Below, piece by piece: positions 1 to 8,835 of a DNA stretch of 64,000 nt. Origin of the DNA: Collinsella sp. TM09-10AT (GTDB lineage: Bacteria > Actinomycetota > Coriobacteriia > Coriobacteriales > Coriobacteriaceae); assembly GCF_003436275.1 (NCBI RefSeq), contig NZ_QSOP01000013.1:5832-69831 (forward strand). Reading direction: 5' to 3'. Under the pieces are notes generated by a model that was not told the DNA's origin, did not search any database, and saw nothing but the letters and a program-made list of their open reading frames with translations. The translations under genes and the position numbers were made by a program. How positions within the stretch are numbered: position 1 is the first letter of the stretch; every line of letters starts with the position of its first letter.

Positions 1-97
1 CCTTGTCTCTATAGCAATGCCGCGCCGAGGGCGACGAGGGCCTCCGCCTCTCCCCTCTCAATCAACGGCAGTCTTATACTTCGACGTTTTCCCAGAT

Positions 98-134
98 AAA
101 ACCTGCCAAAATAAACCTGTCCCTTTTTGGCAGG
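98..134 (-). terminator. Terminator hairpin behind rph (GGGACAGG-loop family, copy 1)
   Basis: A perfect 10-bp stem (CCTGCCAAAA at 102-111 with TTTTGGCAGG at 125-134) encloses a loop that reads GGGACAGG on the minus strand. It begins at the base next to the rph stop codon. Read on the minus strand the stem is followed by TTTTATCT, so it has the form of an intrinsic terminator. The same element recurs near 26539 and 31392. Confidence 0.8.
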
Positions 135-860
135 TTAGGCGATGGCTTGGCGCTGAAGCTCGATGAGCTCGGCGATGCCTTTGTCGCCCAAGTCGAGCAG
201 GGCGTTGAGGCGCTTACGGTCAAAGGGCGCCTGCTCGCCAGTGCCCTGGAGCTCGATCATCTCACCGGTGTCGGTGGCGACGAGGTTCATGTCGACTTCG
301 GCATGGCTGTCCTCGGAATAATCGAGGTCAAGCAGCGTATTGCCGTCGACAACGCCCATGGAGATGGCGGCCACCTGGCCGGTAAGCGGGATGCGCTCGA
401 TCTTGCCCGCCTCGACCCACATGGCGAGGGCGTCGTGCAGTGCCACCCAGGCGCCGGTAATGCTCGCCGTACGCGTACCGCCATCGGCCTGAATCACATC
501 GCAGTCGACGGTGACGGTGTACTCGCCGAGCGCTTTCATGTTGACGACGGTACGCAGGCTGCGGCCAATGAGGCGCTCGATCTCCATGGAGCGGCCCTTG
601 CGGTTGGCGTGTTCGCGCTTGCAGCGCTTGCCGGTCGACGTCGGCAGCATGGCGTATTCCGCGGTCACCCAGCCGGCCTTAGCTCCCTTTCGCCAGCCCG
701 GCACGCCCTCCTCGATGGTGGCGGCGCACAGCACGCGCGTGTCGCCGAACTCGGCCAAGCACGAACCGTGGGCGTGCTTCATGACGCCACGGGTGAGCTT
801 AACGGGACGCAACTCGTTGGCGGCGCGGCCGTTGGCGCGGTTGACCTGCATGTACTCCAT
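135..860 (-). CDS. rph: Ribonuclease PH
   Basis: Phosphorolytic 3'-5' exoribonuclease that trims the 3' ends of tRNA precursors using inorganic phosphate. The 241-residue product matches the usual family length of about 240. Family landmarks are the N-terminal ELRPVKL segment, [10 protein letters not shown] (phosphate-binding Arg region, about residues 127-136) and the acidic metal-site stretch [16 protein letters not shown]. The start at 860 has AAAGGA seven bases upstream. It is the last gene of a minus-strand run (MurE-type ligase, HAD, murI, rph), 54 bp after murI; murI-rph adjacency is common in Actinobacteria. Its stop codon touches a terminator hairpin. Confidence 0.95.
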   Translation of the reverse strand: MEYMQVNRANGRAANELRPVKLTRGVMKHAHGSCLAEFGDTRVLCAATIEEGVPGWRKGAKAGWVTAEYAMLPTSTGKRCKREHANRKGRSMEIERLIGRSLRTVVNMKALGEYTVTVDCDVIQADGGTRTASITGAWVALHDALAMWVEAGKIERIPLTGQVAAISMGVVDGNTLLDLDYSEDSHAEVDMNLVATDTGEMIELQGTGEQAPFDRKRLNALLDLGDKGIAELIELQRQAIA

Positions 861-914
861 AGAAATATCCTTTCGGCAAAAGATGTGGCGAAGGCTTTGG
901 CGGCTGCCTTACAT

Positions 915-1799
915 CTATTCCAGCTCATCGATATCGATATGTTCGATGCTCTTGAGCGGCTGACCAAAGATAAAGCTGCCCGCCACCGCAAACTCGGCAA
1001 TGTTATCGGCCGTCGTGGCAAAACGATGCTGCGGCTCGGCGGCGTCACCCGCCAGCTGCTCGCGGCGCGTGAGGATATCGGTCAGCTCTCGTGTGGTCTC
1101 CTCGGCGGAACTCACGACGCGCACCCCAGACCCCAGCGCATGGCGGATAGGTCCCACCAACAGCGGAAAATGCGTACAGCCGAGCACCACGGTATCGATA
1201 CCGTGGTCGCGCAGTGGCTCAACCGTGGCACCCACCAGCGCACGCACGGCAGGCGTATCGAAGATGTCCTCGTTCTCAAGCCACTGCTCTTGCAGATGCG
1301 CACCCGAGGCGAGCTCGTGTTCGACAACCTCGACAAAGCTCGAGGCGGGGCAGCCGTATACGTCGACGCCGGCATCTAGATCCTGAATGGCGCGCGTGTA
1401 AGCGCCCGAGCGAATGGTGAGGTTGGTGGCGAGCACGCCCACGCGACGCGAACGGGTGCTGTTGATTGCCGCACGGGCACCCGGCGCGATCACGCCGATC
1501 ACGGGAACGTCGAGCACCTGCTGGGCCAGACGTAAGGCCGCAGCTGTCGCCGTGTTGCAGGCGATGACCATAATCTTGACGTCGTGCTTCGACAGCCAAC
1601 GGCCCGCCTGCAACGCAAACGAGCGCACCTCATCCTCGGTGCGCGTGCCGTAGGGGCAGCGTTTGGTGTCGCCGAAGTAGTAGACGGACTCGTGCGGCAG
1701 CGCCGTCGCGATGGCGCGCGCAACCGTCAGACCGCCCAGGCCAGAATCGAACACACCGATCGGGCGCGTGTCGCCTGCCGGATTCTCGATATCGGACAT
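915..1799 (-). CDS. murI: Glutamate racemase
   Basis: Cofactor-independent racemase that converts L- to D-glutamate for peptidoglycan stem peptides; cytoplasmic. The 294-residue product has GVFDSGLGGLTV with Asp18, the first catalytic cysteine in ACNTATAAA (Cys81) and the second in GCTHFPLL (Cys208). Both thiols are present, so it should be active. GAGG lies just before the ATG at 1799. It sits between a HAD phosphatase (51 bp upstream) and rph (54 bp downstream), all co-directional with the MurE-type ligase, so the run is partly a cell-wall precursor operon. Confidence 0.95.
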   Translation of the reverse strand: MSDIENPAGDTRPIGVFDSGLGGLTVARAIATALPHESVYYFGDTKRCPYGTRTEDEVRSFALQAGRWLSKHDVKIMVIACNTATAAALRLAQQVLDVPVIGVIAPGARAAINSTRSRRVGVLATNLTIRSGAYTRAIQDLDAGVDVYGCPASSFVEVVEHELASGAHLQEQWLENEDIFDTPAVRALVGATVEPLRDHGIDTVVLGCTHFPLLVGPIRHALGSGVRVVSSAEETTRELTDILTRREQLAGDAAEPQHRFATTADNIAEFAVAGSFIFGQPLKSIEHIDIDELE

Positions 1800-1850
1800 T
1801 ACCTCACCAGTCTCTCTCGAAAAGACATATCCAAGTGCGGCGACGCCGCG

Positions 1851-2762
1851 CTACGAACGCGCCGCGACCAGCAGCTCTGCCGTCGCCGCCCAACCGTCGA
1901 CAATTTTGCCGCGCGTAACGAAAGCGTTCTCGCAAGCAGCCAGGAACTCGGGCGCGCCGGCGCTCGTCAGGCCATTCTCGACCAGACAGAACGTGCCCAC
2001 GTGATCGGCCATGTAGAAGTCGGACTCGGAGTCGCCGAGCGCGAGCGTCTCCTCGCGCTCGATCCCCAGGTGCTCGCAGAAGCGCGCAATGGCGACGCCT
2101 TTGTTGAGACCCGCGGGGTTGATGTTGAACGCGCGACCGTCCTCGACGCGATCGAGCTCGAGCGTCGTCGGCTTGGACAGATGCGTCAGGTGACCGTTAC
2201 AGGCCCACACCAGGCCGCAGCCGGCCTCGTCGAGGATGGCCTGGACCTCATCGTCGGGCACATCGCCGCGCATGCCGACGGTGACCTCGCGGTACTTGTA
2301 GCCGGTCGACATGTCGTTGTGATACTCGATCTTGTGCGGCCAGCGGGCGAGGATCTTCTCGCACACGCCGGTCTGCTCGATCACCTGGTGCGGAGTAAGG
2401 CCGCAAACGGGGTCGTAAGGCATGTCGCCAGTCAGATACTCCCAATCGTTGGCTTTGAGGTCGTACATGACCAGGCCGCCCATCTCACCAATGTAAGAGT
2501 TGAGGCCGAGCACGCGCGCGTCCTCGTGGATCATGGTACGGTTGCGGCCCGAGGTGGGAACCACCTGAATACCAGCGCGGGCAAGTGCCACGACGGCCTC
2601 GACGAGTTTGGTCGAGGGGTTGCCGTCGTTGTCGCACAGCACGCACGAGCCGGGTGCGAGCATCGTGGCATCCAGGTCGGTAAAGACGTACTTGACCTTG
2701 GCCAAGCGCTCGCGCATCTCGCCCGAAAGCTCGGCAACGGTCGGCAGGGTGTTGTGGGACAT
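1851..2762 (-). CDS. HAD-superfamily hydrolase, Cof/sugar-phosphatase type
   Basis: Probable Mg-dependent phosphatase of HAD subfamily II, 303 residues. Motif I is FTDLDATML (nucleophile Asp29, acid/base Asp31), with Ala where most members have Gly. A conserved lysine lies in the NKGVAIARF segment and motif IV is LGDSESD near the C terminus, so all catalytic motifs are present. The long cap between them sets the substrate, which cannot be read from sequence; mannosyl-3-phosphoglycerate- or sucrose-phosphatase-like relatives are possible. An upstream in-frame ATG at 2804 exists, but GGAG five bases before the ATG at 2762 makes that the better start. Confidence 0.8.
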   Translation of the reverse strand: MSHNTLPTVAELSGEMRERLAKVKYVFTDLDATMLAPGSCVLCDNDGNPSTKLVEAVVALARAGIQVVPTSGRNRTMIHEDARVLGLNSYIGEMGGLVMYDLKANDWEYLTGDMPYDPVCGLTPHQVIEQTGVCEKILARWPHKIEYHNDMSTGYKYREVTVGMRGDVPDDEVQAILDEAGCGLVWACNGHLTHLSKPTTLELDRVEDGRAFNINPAGLNKGVAIARFCEHLGIEREETLALGDSESDFYMADHVGTFCLVENGLTSAGAPEFLAACENAFVTRGKIVDGWAATAELLVAARS

Positions 2763-2869
2763 GGTTACTCCGTTTACGTAGAAGGGTTTGGACTTGGACG
2801 GCATGTTTTGATTGAGGGAACACGCTTATGGCGACAGCGCACTCAGGGCGCCGCCGCCATCATGGTTCA

Positions 2870-4432
2870 TTAGTCAAACTGGGTAACATCGATCAGGCGA
2901 TTGGCCAACGAAAGGTCGCTCTCGATAGGCACGAACTCGTCACCCACGTGCATGAGCTCCTCGTCACCCTTTGCCAGCAGCAAGACAATGGTGGGAGCAT
3001 TGGGGCTGACGTACTCCTCGCGCGCCGCCTTGAACGCCGCATGCACAGCGGCTTCGCGATCGAGGATGATCTCGTTCGGCGTATCGTCGGGAACATGCTC
3101 GGCAAGCTCGCGACAGACCTTCATCGGGTCCTCGTGAGCCGGGTCCTCGTTGGCAAAGATCATCAGGTCGGAATATGGTGCGGCCTCGCGCGGAAGCTGC
3201 TCGCGGCGCTCCTGCGCCTTGCCGCCGGCAGCGCCAAACACTGCAATGACTGGACTAGTGGGAAACGCGCGCTTGACCGACGAGAAAAGCGAACGGAACG
3301 AAAGCTGGTTGTGCGCATAGTCAACGACGCAGATCACGCGGCCGTCCTTCGACTCCACGACCTCCATACGGCCCGGCACACGCAGTTTGGAGAGGCCCTT
3401 CTTGATGGCATCGATACCGATGCCGATCTCGTGCGCAGCGGCGATAGCGACCAGCGCGTTTTCCACGTTAAAGTCGCCCGCGATGCCCAGCAGGACCTTC
3501 TCCCCCGCCTCGGACTCGTCGGCACACAGGCCATGCAGGTTAAACTCGATGTTAAAGCCGACCATGCGCACATCGCTCGCCCACAGGCTTGCCTCGGGAT
3601 GCTCGACGCCAACGGTCACCAAGCGCTCGGCCGTCGACGCTGCCTCCAACACACGGTCAACCTCTTCGGTGCCCAGATTCACCACGGCGGTCTTCGCCTG
3701 GTCAAAGATCCTGAGTTTGCTCTCAAAATAATCCTCAAACGTGGGGTGTTCGATCGGCGAGATGTGGTCACGGCCGATGTTGAGGAAGCACGCCACGTCA
3801 AACGGCAGATTCTCGACGCGTTGGTACTTGAGTGCCTGGCTCGAGACCTCCATGACCATGGACTGGCGACCGGACTCACGGCAGTTGGCGATATGGCGCC
3901 AGACCTCGGGGGCCTCGGGCGTAGTATTGGTGCTCTCGTAGCACTCGATGCCATCGTCGGTACTCACCGAGCCGATCATGCCGCAGGACTCGCCCGCCGC
4001 TTTGATAATCGACTGGAGCATAAAAGCGGCCGTGGTCTTTCCCTTGGTGCCGGTGATGCCCACGATCTTGACGTCGTGGTCGGGACGGTCGTAGACCTCC
4101 GGCGGCAACAGGGCCATGGCCGTGCGAACGCTATCAACAACCAGCATCGCAGCACCGCTCTCCTGCGCCAGCGGCTCCAGAGACTCGACCAGCGACTCCT
4201 CGCACACAAATGCGACGGCGCCCGCATCGAGCGCCATGCTCAAAAACGCGGGCTTAAAGGCAACACCTTTGCAAAAGAACACGTCACCTGCCGAGACCGC
4301 ACGCGAATCAAACGAGCAGCCGGTCACGGCACGCTCGTCAACCTGCTCTGATGCGCGCAGCTCGCCGCACACATCGAGAAGCTTGGCAAGCGTATCGACC
4401 GTGGTCACGGTCGCGGAATCCGAATGGTGCAT
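2870..4432 (-). CDS. murE: MurE-type UDP-MurNAc-tripeptide ligase
   Basis: ATP-dependent Mur ligase that adds the third amino acid to UDP-MurNAc-Ala-Glu. The 520 residues contain the N-terminal substrate domain, the P-loop GTKGKTT (128-134), the STNTTPEAPE substrate segment, the central EVSSQAL and NIGRDHIS motifs, and a C-terminal domain with PGRMEVVE and DYAHNQ. The meso-diaminopimelate signature DNPR is replaced by EDPA (429-432) before the conserved HEDP. That pattern resembles Lys-type MurE (D-D/N-P-N/A) and argues against meso-DAP. Start ATG at 4432 with GAAAGG upstream. It heads the minus-strand run ending in murI and rph. Confidence 0.88.
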   Translation of the reverse strand: MHHSDSATVTTVDTLAKLLDVCGELRASEQVDERAVTGCSFDSRAVSAGDVFFCKGVAFKPAFLSMALDAGAVAFVCEESLVESLEPLAQESGAAMLVVDSVRTAMALLPPEVYDRPDHDVKIVGITGTKGKTTAAFMLQSIIKAAGESCGMIGSVSTDDGIECYESTNTTPEAPEVWRHIANCRESGRQSMVMEVSSQALKYQRVENLPFDVACFLNIGRDHISPIEHPTFEDYFESKLRIFDQAKTAVVNLGTEEVDRVLEAASTAERLVTVGVEHPEASLWASDVRMVGFNIEFNLHGLCADESEAGEKVLLGIAGDFNVENALVAIAAAHEIGIGIDAIKKGLSKLRVPGRMEVVESKDGRVICVVDYAHNQLSFRSLFSSVKRAFPTSPVIAVFGAAGGKAQERREQLPREAAPYSDLMIFANEDPAHEDPMKVCRELAEHVPDDTPNEIILDREAAVHAAFKAAREEYVSPNAPTIVLLLAKGDEELMHVGDEFVPIESDLSLANRLIDVTQFD

Positions 4433-4493
4433 CTTTCGCCTTTCTCAGCCATTTGGCAGGGACGGTTTTTATAGTAACTGAAACGCACCCACG

Positions 4494-4519
4494 CAAAAAC
4501 GGCTCCCGGAGGAGCCGTT
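4494..4519 (-). terminator. Intrinsic terminator behind asnB
   Basis: AACGGCTCC (4498-4506), CGGA loop, GGAGCCGTT (4511-4519): a perfect 9-bp stem followed on the minus strand by a T run. It lies 26 bp past the asnB stop codon and separates asnB from the murE run. Confidence 0.88.
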
Positions 4520-4544
4520 ACGCGCAGGCGTTCGTAAGCCGAGG

Positions 4545-6425
4545 CTAGGCAGCCTGAACAGCGGGCTGGTCCTCGTCGATAAAGAAGCGCTTGTACCACA
4601 CCAGGAACACGAGCGGCGTATAGATCTTGCGCTGGAAATCGCCCTTGCCCGCAAAGTGCAGATCGAGCAGGTGCATGAGCTCGTCGGTATCGAAGAACTC
4701 GCTTGCCCACGGCGCGGTGAAGTACTCCTTGACATAGTCGTACCACTTTTGCTCGCGCAGCCAGTAGACAATGGGCACCGGGAAGCCCACCTTGGGACGG
4801 GTGGCCCACTCATCGGGCAGCGACTTGTTGGCAGCGTGGCGGAGTACTTGTTTGTTGCCGTTCTCGTTGATGCGGTAGCGGTCGGGAATGTGCTCGGCGA
4901 ACTCCATGACTTTGCGGTCCAGGAAGGGCACGCGCAGCTCCAGCGAGTGCGCCATGCACATCTTGTCGGCCTTGAGCAGAATGTCGCCCGGGAGCCACAT
5001 GTTCATGTCCAGGTACTGCTTCTTGACCAGCTCGGGCTGACCCTTCACGCGCGCATAGATGGGAGCGGCAAGCTCGAAGGCGCCATCGCCGGTGTTGTAC
5101 TCGGGCTTGAGCACGCCGTCGACCTCGCGCTCCGGCCATACCAGAGCCTGTCCCAGGAACGACTTCTCGGGGATCTCGGCACCCTTGACCAGGAAGTTAT
5201 GTCCCTTGAAGTACGGCATATGCAACGCCAGGTTACCGAGCGCGCGACGGATGGGCAGCGGCACCATCTTTTTGTACTTGCGGACTGGGACCGTGTCCTC
5301 GTAGTAGGCGTAGCCGCCAAAGAGCTCGTCGGCGCCTTCGCCCGAAAGCACGACGGTGACGTCCTTGCGGGCCATCTCGGCCAAGAACCACAGCGGCACG
5401 GAAGACAGGTTGGACTGCGGCTCGTCCATGTGATACTGGATGTCCTCGAGCGCACCGAAGAACTCGTCGGCGGTAATCATCTTGCGAACGTTTTCGACGC
5501 CGAGCTTATCGGAAAGCTCCTTGGCGTAGTTAGTCTCGTTGAAATTCTTGTAATCGAAGCCCACCGAGAAGGTCTTGTCGGGCATGAGGCAAGCGGCGAT
5601 GTAGCTGGAGTCGACGCCGCCGGAGAGGAACGACGCGACCTTGACGTCGGCGATGCGATGGGCCTCGACGCTCTCGTGCACGACCTCGTCCAGCTCGTCG
5701 ACGTACTCCTCGAACGGCTTCTCGACGGCAGAGTAATCGCAATCCCAGTAGCGCTCGATGTTCATCTTGCCGGTCGGGATATCGACGGTAAAGTAATGCG
5801 CCGGCGGCAGCTTGTAGACACCCTCGAAGAAGGTCTCCTCGGTTGCCGAATACTGCAGCGTCATGTACGGACGCAGGGCCTTTTTGTTGACCGCCTTGTG
5901 GAAGTGCGGGTAGTCCAGGAAGCTCTTGATCTCGGAACCGAAGAGCACGCCCGGAGCGCCGTCGCCCGCATCGGCCATGGGATAGTAGTAGAGCGGCTTG
6001 ATGCCAAAGATATCGCGGGCGCCAAAAAGCTTATTCTTCTTCTTGTCCCAGATGACGAAGGCGTACATACCGCGCAAGCGATCGAGTACTGCCTCGCCCC
6101 ACTCCTCGTAGCCGTGCAGGAGGCTCTCGGTGTCGGCGCCGCAGTGGAACTTGTAGCCCTTGGCCTCGAGCTCGGAACGGAGTTCTTGGAAGTTGTAGAT
6201 CTCGCCGTTGAAGACAATGACGACGCTACCGTCCTCATTGGCCATGGGCTGAGCGCCGGCCTCGGTCAGGTCGAGGATCGACAAGCGGCGGAAGCCGAGG
6301 GCAACGCGGCCGTCGATAAACTGGCCGCCCATGTCGGGACCACGATGGACGATGCGGTCCATCATCTTGGTGAGCACCTCGGATTGGTTATCCGTCCCAC
6401 CGACAAAACCGACAAAACCGCACAT
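4545..6425 (-). CDS. asnB: Asparagine synthase (glutamine-hydrolysing)
   Basis: Makes asparagine from aspartate, ATP and glutamine-derived ammonia. The 626-residue protein starts MCGFVGFVGG, so Cys2 is the N-terminal glutaminase nucleophile; GEIYNFQELR and GADTESLLHGYEEWG are typical of the class-II amidotransferase domain. The synthetase domain has the PP-loop SGGVDSS near residue 266 and LSGEGADELFGGY. Full length for the AsnB family, with no damage seen. The ATG at 6425 has a weak purine-rich upstream stretch (AGGGGATAGT). A TATACT -10 box lies on the minus strand about 50 bp upstream. Monocistronic, with its own terminator. Confidence 0.95.
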   Translation of the reverse strand: MCGFVGFVGGTDNQSEVLTKMMDRIVHRGPDMGGQFIDGRVALGFRRLSILDLTEAGAQPMANEDGSVVIVFNGEIYNFQELRSELEAKGYKFHCGADTESLLHGYEEWGEAVLDRLRGMYAFVIWDKKKNKLFGARDIFGIKPLYYYPMADAGDGAPGVLFGSEIKSFLDYPHFHKAVNKKALRPYMTLQYSATEETFFEGVYKLPPAHYFTVDIPTGKMNIERYWDCDYSAVEKPFEEYVDELDEVVHESVEAHRIADVKVASFLSGGVDSSYIAACLMPDKTFSVGFDYKNFNETNYAKELSDKLGVENVRKMITADEFFGALEDIQYHMDEPQSNLSSVPLWFLAEMARKDVTVVLSGEGADELFGGYAYYEDTVPVRKYKKMVPLPIRRALGNLALHMPYFKGHNFLVKGAEIPEKSFLGQALVWPEREVDGVLKPEYNTGDGAFELAAPIYARVKGQPELVKKQYLDMNMWLPGDILLKADKMCMAHSLELRVPFLDRKVMEFAEHIPDRYRINENGNKQVLRHAANKSLPDEWATRPKVGFPVPIVYWLREQKWYDYVKEYFTAPWASEFFDTDELMHLLDLHFAGKGDFQRKIYTPLVFLVWYKRFFIDEDQPAVQAA

Positions 6426-6476
6426 ATACTATCCCCTCTGCTGTTGCTGGGTATCAAATCGAATCAGTAGCTTTTG

Positions 6477-6482
6477 AGTATA
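6477..6482 (-). promoter_or_regulatory. Probable asnB -10 box
   Basis: TATACT on the minus strand, about 50 bp before the asnB start codon. No convincing -35 box is visible 17 bp further upstream, so this is a tentative promoter. Confidence 0.4.
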
Positions 6483-6596
6483 CCCGAGGGCGTAAAGAGG
6501 GGCGGAATGTTCAGGCAATCTCAACTGAATCAGCTCCGCGCCGACACGCGCCGGTTACCTTTAATGGATATGAGATGAATGAGGCGATTGTTTTGC

Positions 6597-6602
6597 TATA
6601 CT
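6597..6602 (+). promoter_or_regulatory. tRNA-Val -10 box
   Basis: TATACT ends 10 bp before the mature tRNA 5' end, a normal distance for a tRNA promoter. The -35 region is AT-rich but not consensus. Confidence 0.55.
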
Positions 6603-6612
6603 CTCTCCGCAC

Positions 6613-6688
6613 GGGCGATTGGCGCAACGGTTAGCGCAGGTGCTTTACACGCACAAGGCTGGGGGTTCGAATCCCTCATCGCCCACCA
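6613..6688 (+). tRNA. tRNA-Val (anticodon UAC)
   Basis: A complete 76-nt cloverleaf with CCA encoded. The acceptor GGGCGAT pairs with ATCGCCC, followed by A and CCA. The D stem is GCGC/GCGC. The anticodon loop TTTACAC gives UAC. The T arm is GGGGG-TTCGAAT-CCCTC with one G-U pair. The last 18 nt are copied twice downstream in tandem repeats. Confidence 0.93.
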
Positions 6689-6698
6689 TTGAATTGGA

Positions 6699-6728
6699 AA
6701 CGGTCCTCGCAAGGGGACCGTTTTTGTT
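6699..6728 (+). terminator. tRNA-Val terminator
   Basis: AACGGTCC (6699-6706) pairs with GGACCGTT (6715-6722), followed by a T run. It lies 10 bp after the tRNA CCA end. Confidence 0.85.
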
Positions 6729-6729
6729 T

Positions 6730-6913
6730 GGGCCCAGCGCATGGGATTCGAACCCGACAGGGTGCGAAGCTGAGGAAACGCGAAGCGTTTTCCAGCGCAG
6801 CACGCGAGGGCCGCAGGCCCGAAGCGAAAGCGGGCGGCGTCAGCCGCACGCGACATCCCTCATCGCCCACCACTGATTTGATAGGCTCCCAGCTATGGGG
6901 GCCTTTCTTTTTT
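6730..6913 (+). repeat. Tandem repeat A carrying a copy of the tRNA-Val 3' end
   Basis: A 184-bp unit that starts GGGCCCA, then a T-arm-like GGGATTCGAACCC palindrome, a GGAAACGC-GAA-GCGTTTTCC hairpin, GCGGCG-TCA-GCCGC, and at 6855-6872 an exact copy of the last 18 nt of tRNA-Val including CCA. It closes with a GGCTCCC hairpin and T run (6883-6913). No coding signal is evident; open frames through it are structural accidents. Confidence 0.85.
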
Positions 6914-7098
6914 GGGCCCATCGCGGGGGGATTCGAACCCGCAAGGGTGCGGAGCTGAGGAAACGCGAAGCGTTTTCCAGCGCAGCACGCGAGAAGCGGA
7001 GCGACGAAGCGAGAGCGGGCGGCGTCAGCCGCACGCGACATCCCTCATCGCCCACCACTGATTTGATAGGCTCCCAGCAATGGGAGCCTTTCTTTTTT
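6914..7098 (+). repeat. Tandem repeat B carrying a copy of the tRNA-Val 3' end
   Basis: A second 185-bp copy of the preceding unit, highly similar. The tRNA 3' copy is at 7040-7057 and a perfect terminator stem (AGGCTCCCA 7068-7076 with TGGGAGCCT 7081-7089) precedes a T run. A third, truncated copy begins at 7099 (GGGCCCA plus the T-arm-like palindrome) and is lost after about 7127. Confidence 0.85.
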
Positions 7099-7127
7099 GG
7101 GCCCATTTCATGGGATTCGAACCCGCC

Positions 7128-7482
7128 AGCACGACTGTCACAAAGGCCGTGGCCAGAAAATGGCAAAAATGAGTACTGCCACCTTGCTTACAACATATCA
7201 AAAGATAGTATTTGCTTAAGTTACGAAACATATGTCCATTATAAGGACTAGCAATTGGATCAAAATCGTGCATTCATCGCCATTTCGACTTGCCATCTGG
7301 TCTTATTAGTCCAAAATTGCTGCGACCAAATCGGTAACAGTACTCATATTTAATGTTATTTGACCAGCAGGTCTCCCCGCCTTAGCAAATCTAAGGCAAA
7401 ACGGGCTCCAGACCGCTGAATCATGCCACATAGGGCACGTCCGCAGTCCGGAACCCGGTCAAAGTTAAGTTATTTCGCTGTG
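7128..7482. other. AT-rich intergenic stretch without genes
   Basis: About 350 bp with clearly lower G+C than its surroundings, between the tRNA repeat array and the argD stop. I see no supported coding frame. It holds one compact nested hairpin at 7371-7413 (GTCT/AGAC, CCCG/CGGG and CCTTAG/CTAAGG stems). It could be the trailer of the argCJBD transcript or the remnant of an element that once sat at the tRNA. Confidence 0.5.
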
Positions 7483-8766
7483 TTAGGCCAAAACGTCCGA
7501 CAGGATCTCGATCAGACTGTCCACGTCGGCTTCCTCGCAGACGAGCGGCGGCAAGAAACGCAGCGTATGGGCACCCGTAGCGTTAATCACGGCACCAGCC
7601 CCCAATGCACGGGCCACAACGTCGTGTGCATCACCCACAGTATCGTCCAGATCGCAGCCGAGCATCAAGCCGCGGCCACGCACCTCGGTCACGTTCGGCA
7701 GCTTGGCGAGCTTTGCCTCCATATAGGCGCCTACCTTGGCAACATGGTCGGCATAATCGCCGTGCACGAGCGCGGAGAGCGTCGCGGCACACGCCGCGAT
7801 GGCCAAGCAGCTACCGCCAAAGGTCGAGCCGTGGTCGCCCGGCTTAAACACGTCGGCAATCTCCTTCTTTGCCACGACGGCACCCATGGGCACGCCATCA
7901 GCAATGCCCTTGGCAAGGCTCATGATGTCGGGTTCCACGCCATAGGTTTGGAATGCAAACGGCTTGCCGGAGCGGAAGATGCCGCACTGGACCTCGTCGG
8001 CGATAAGCACGGCGCCCACTTCGTGTGCCAGGTCGCGCGCTGCCGCCATAAACTCCTCGGTCATGGGGTGCACGCCGCTCTCACCCTGGATCGGCTCGAG
8101 CATCACGGCACAAATTTCGCTCCCCAGCTGCTTAAAGATCGCACGCAGTTCATCGATATCGTTGGGCGTGCAGGCCACAAAGCCACCCGGCAGCGGGCGG
8201 AAACTATCCTGCAGCCAATCCTGCATGGTGGCGGCAATGGTCTCGAGCGTACGGCCGTGGAAGCCGCCGCGCATGCACACGATAGTGTTGCCGCCGTTAC
8301 CGGCACGTTTGGCGTACAGGCGCGCGAGCTTCATCGAGCCCTCGTTGGCCTCAGCGCCGGAGTTGGCAAAGAAGGTCTCCCAAACCTGCTCATCCGCAGC
8401 CGGGGCACCAAGAGCAGCTGCCGTGGTCTCATCGCCGGCGGCAATGGCATCGGCAAGCACGCGCGCACCATCTACGTCGTCGTTAGCAAGCTTGGACAGC
8501 AGCGCCGCGACCTGTCCGCGCTGCTCAATGTAGAAGTAATTGGAGACATGCATGAGCTTTTTGGTCTGTGCCTCGAGCGCCGAGAGCACGGCCGGGTCAC
8601 CATGACCTAGGCTGCACACGCCGATGCCGGCAAGAAAGTCGAGGTACTCACGACCATCGTCGCCGGTGAGCTTCATGCCGTGACCCTCGACAAACTCGAC
8701 CGGAGAGCGGCCAAAGGTATGCATAACGTAATGGGATTCAAGCGATTGCTGAGCTGCAAGTGACAT
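7483..8766 (-). CDS. argD: Acetylornithine aminotransferase
   Basis: PLP-dependent class-III aminotransferase, the fourth enzyme of ornithine synthesis: N-acetylglutamate semialdehyde plus glutamate gives N-acetylornithine. The 427 residues include the pyrophosphate/substrate segment ANSGAEANEGSMKLAR, GGFHGRT, the IADEVQ aspartate that contacts PLP nitrogen, and the Schiff-base lysine in SLAKGIADGVPMG. Full length. AAAGG precedes the ATG at 8766. Last gene of argC-argJ-argB-argD, 69 bp after argB. A broader ornithine/4-aminobutyrate aminotransferase role is possible by family alone, but the operon fixes it as ArgD. Confidence 0.94.
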   Translation of the reverse strand: MSLAAQQSLESHYVMHTFGRSPVEFVEGHGMKLTGDDGREYLDFLAGIGVCSLGHGDPAVLSALEAQTKKLMHVSNYFYIEQRGQVAALLSKLANDDVDGARVLADAIAAGDETTAAALGAPAADEQVWETFFANSGAEANEGSMKLARLYAKRAGNGGNTIVCMRGGFHGRTLETIAATMQDWLQDSFRPLPGGFVACTPNDIDELRAIFKQLGSEICAVMLEPIQGESGVHPMTEEFMAAARDLAHEVGAVLIADEVQCGIFRSGKPFAFQTYGVEPDIMSLAKGIADGVPMGAVVAKKEIADVFKPGDHGSTFGGSCLAIAACAATLSALVHGDYADHVAKVGAYMEAKLAKLPNVTEVRGRGLMLGCDLDDTVGDAHDVVARALGAGAVINATGAHTLRFLPPLVCEEADVDSLIEILSDVLA

Positions 8767-8835
8767 GGGATGCCTTTCGTTGAGCGCCGGACGGCGCAGG
8801 CCTATGGGTGCAGAAATGGGGCGGCTGCGGGTCAG

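Noticed and set aside
147..1379. 410-codon plus-strand open frame across rph and murI
   Set aside because: It lies antisense to two clear genes with intact motifs, and its His/Gly/Leu-rich product is typical of a shadow frame in high-GC DNA.
6596..7273. Several overlapping open frames in the tRNA-Val repeat region
   Set aside because: They run through tRNA, terminator stems and tandem repeats on both strands; no ribosome binding sites and no homology.
7371..7413. Attenuator or T-box for the arg operon
   Set aside because: The hairpin lies downstream of argD, not before argC, and there is no T-box sequence; it is at most a trailer structure.
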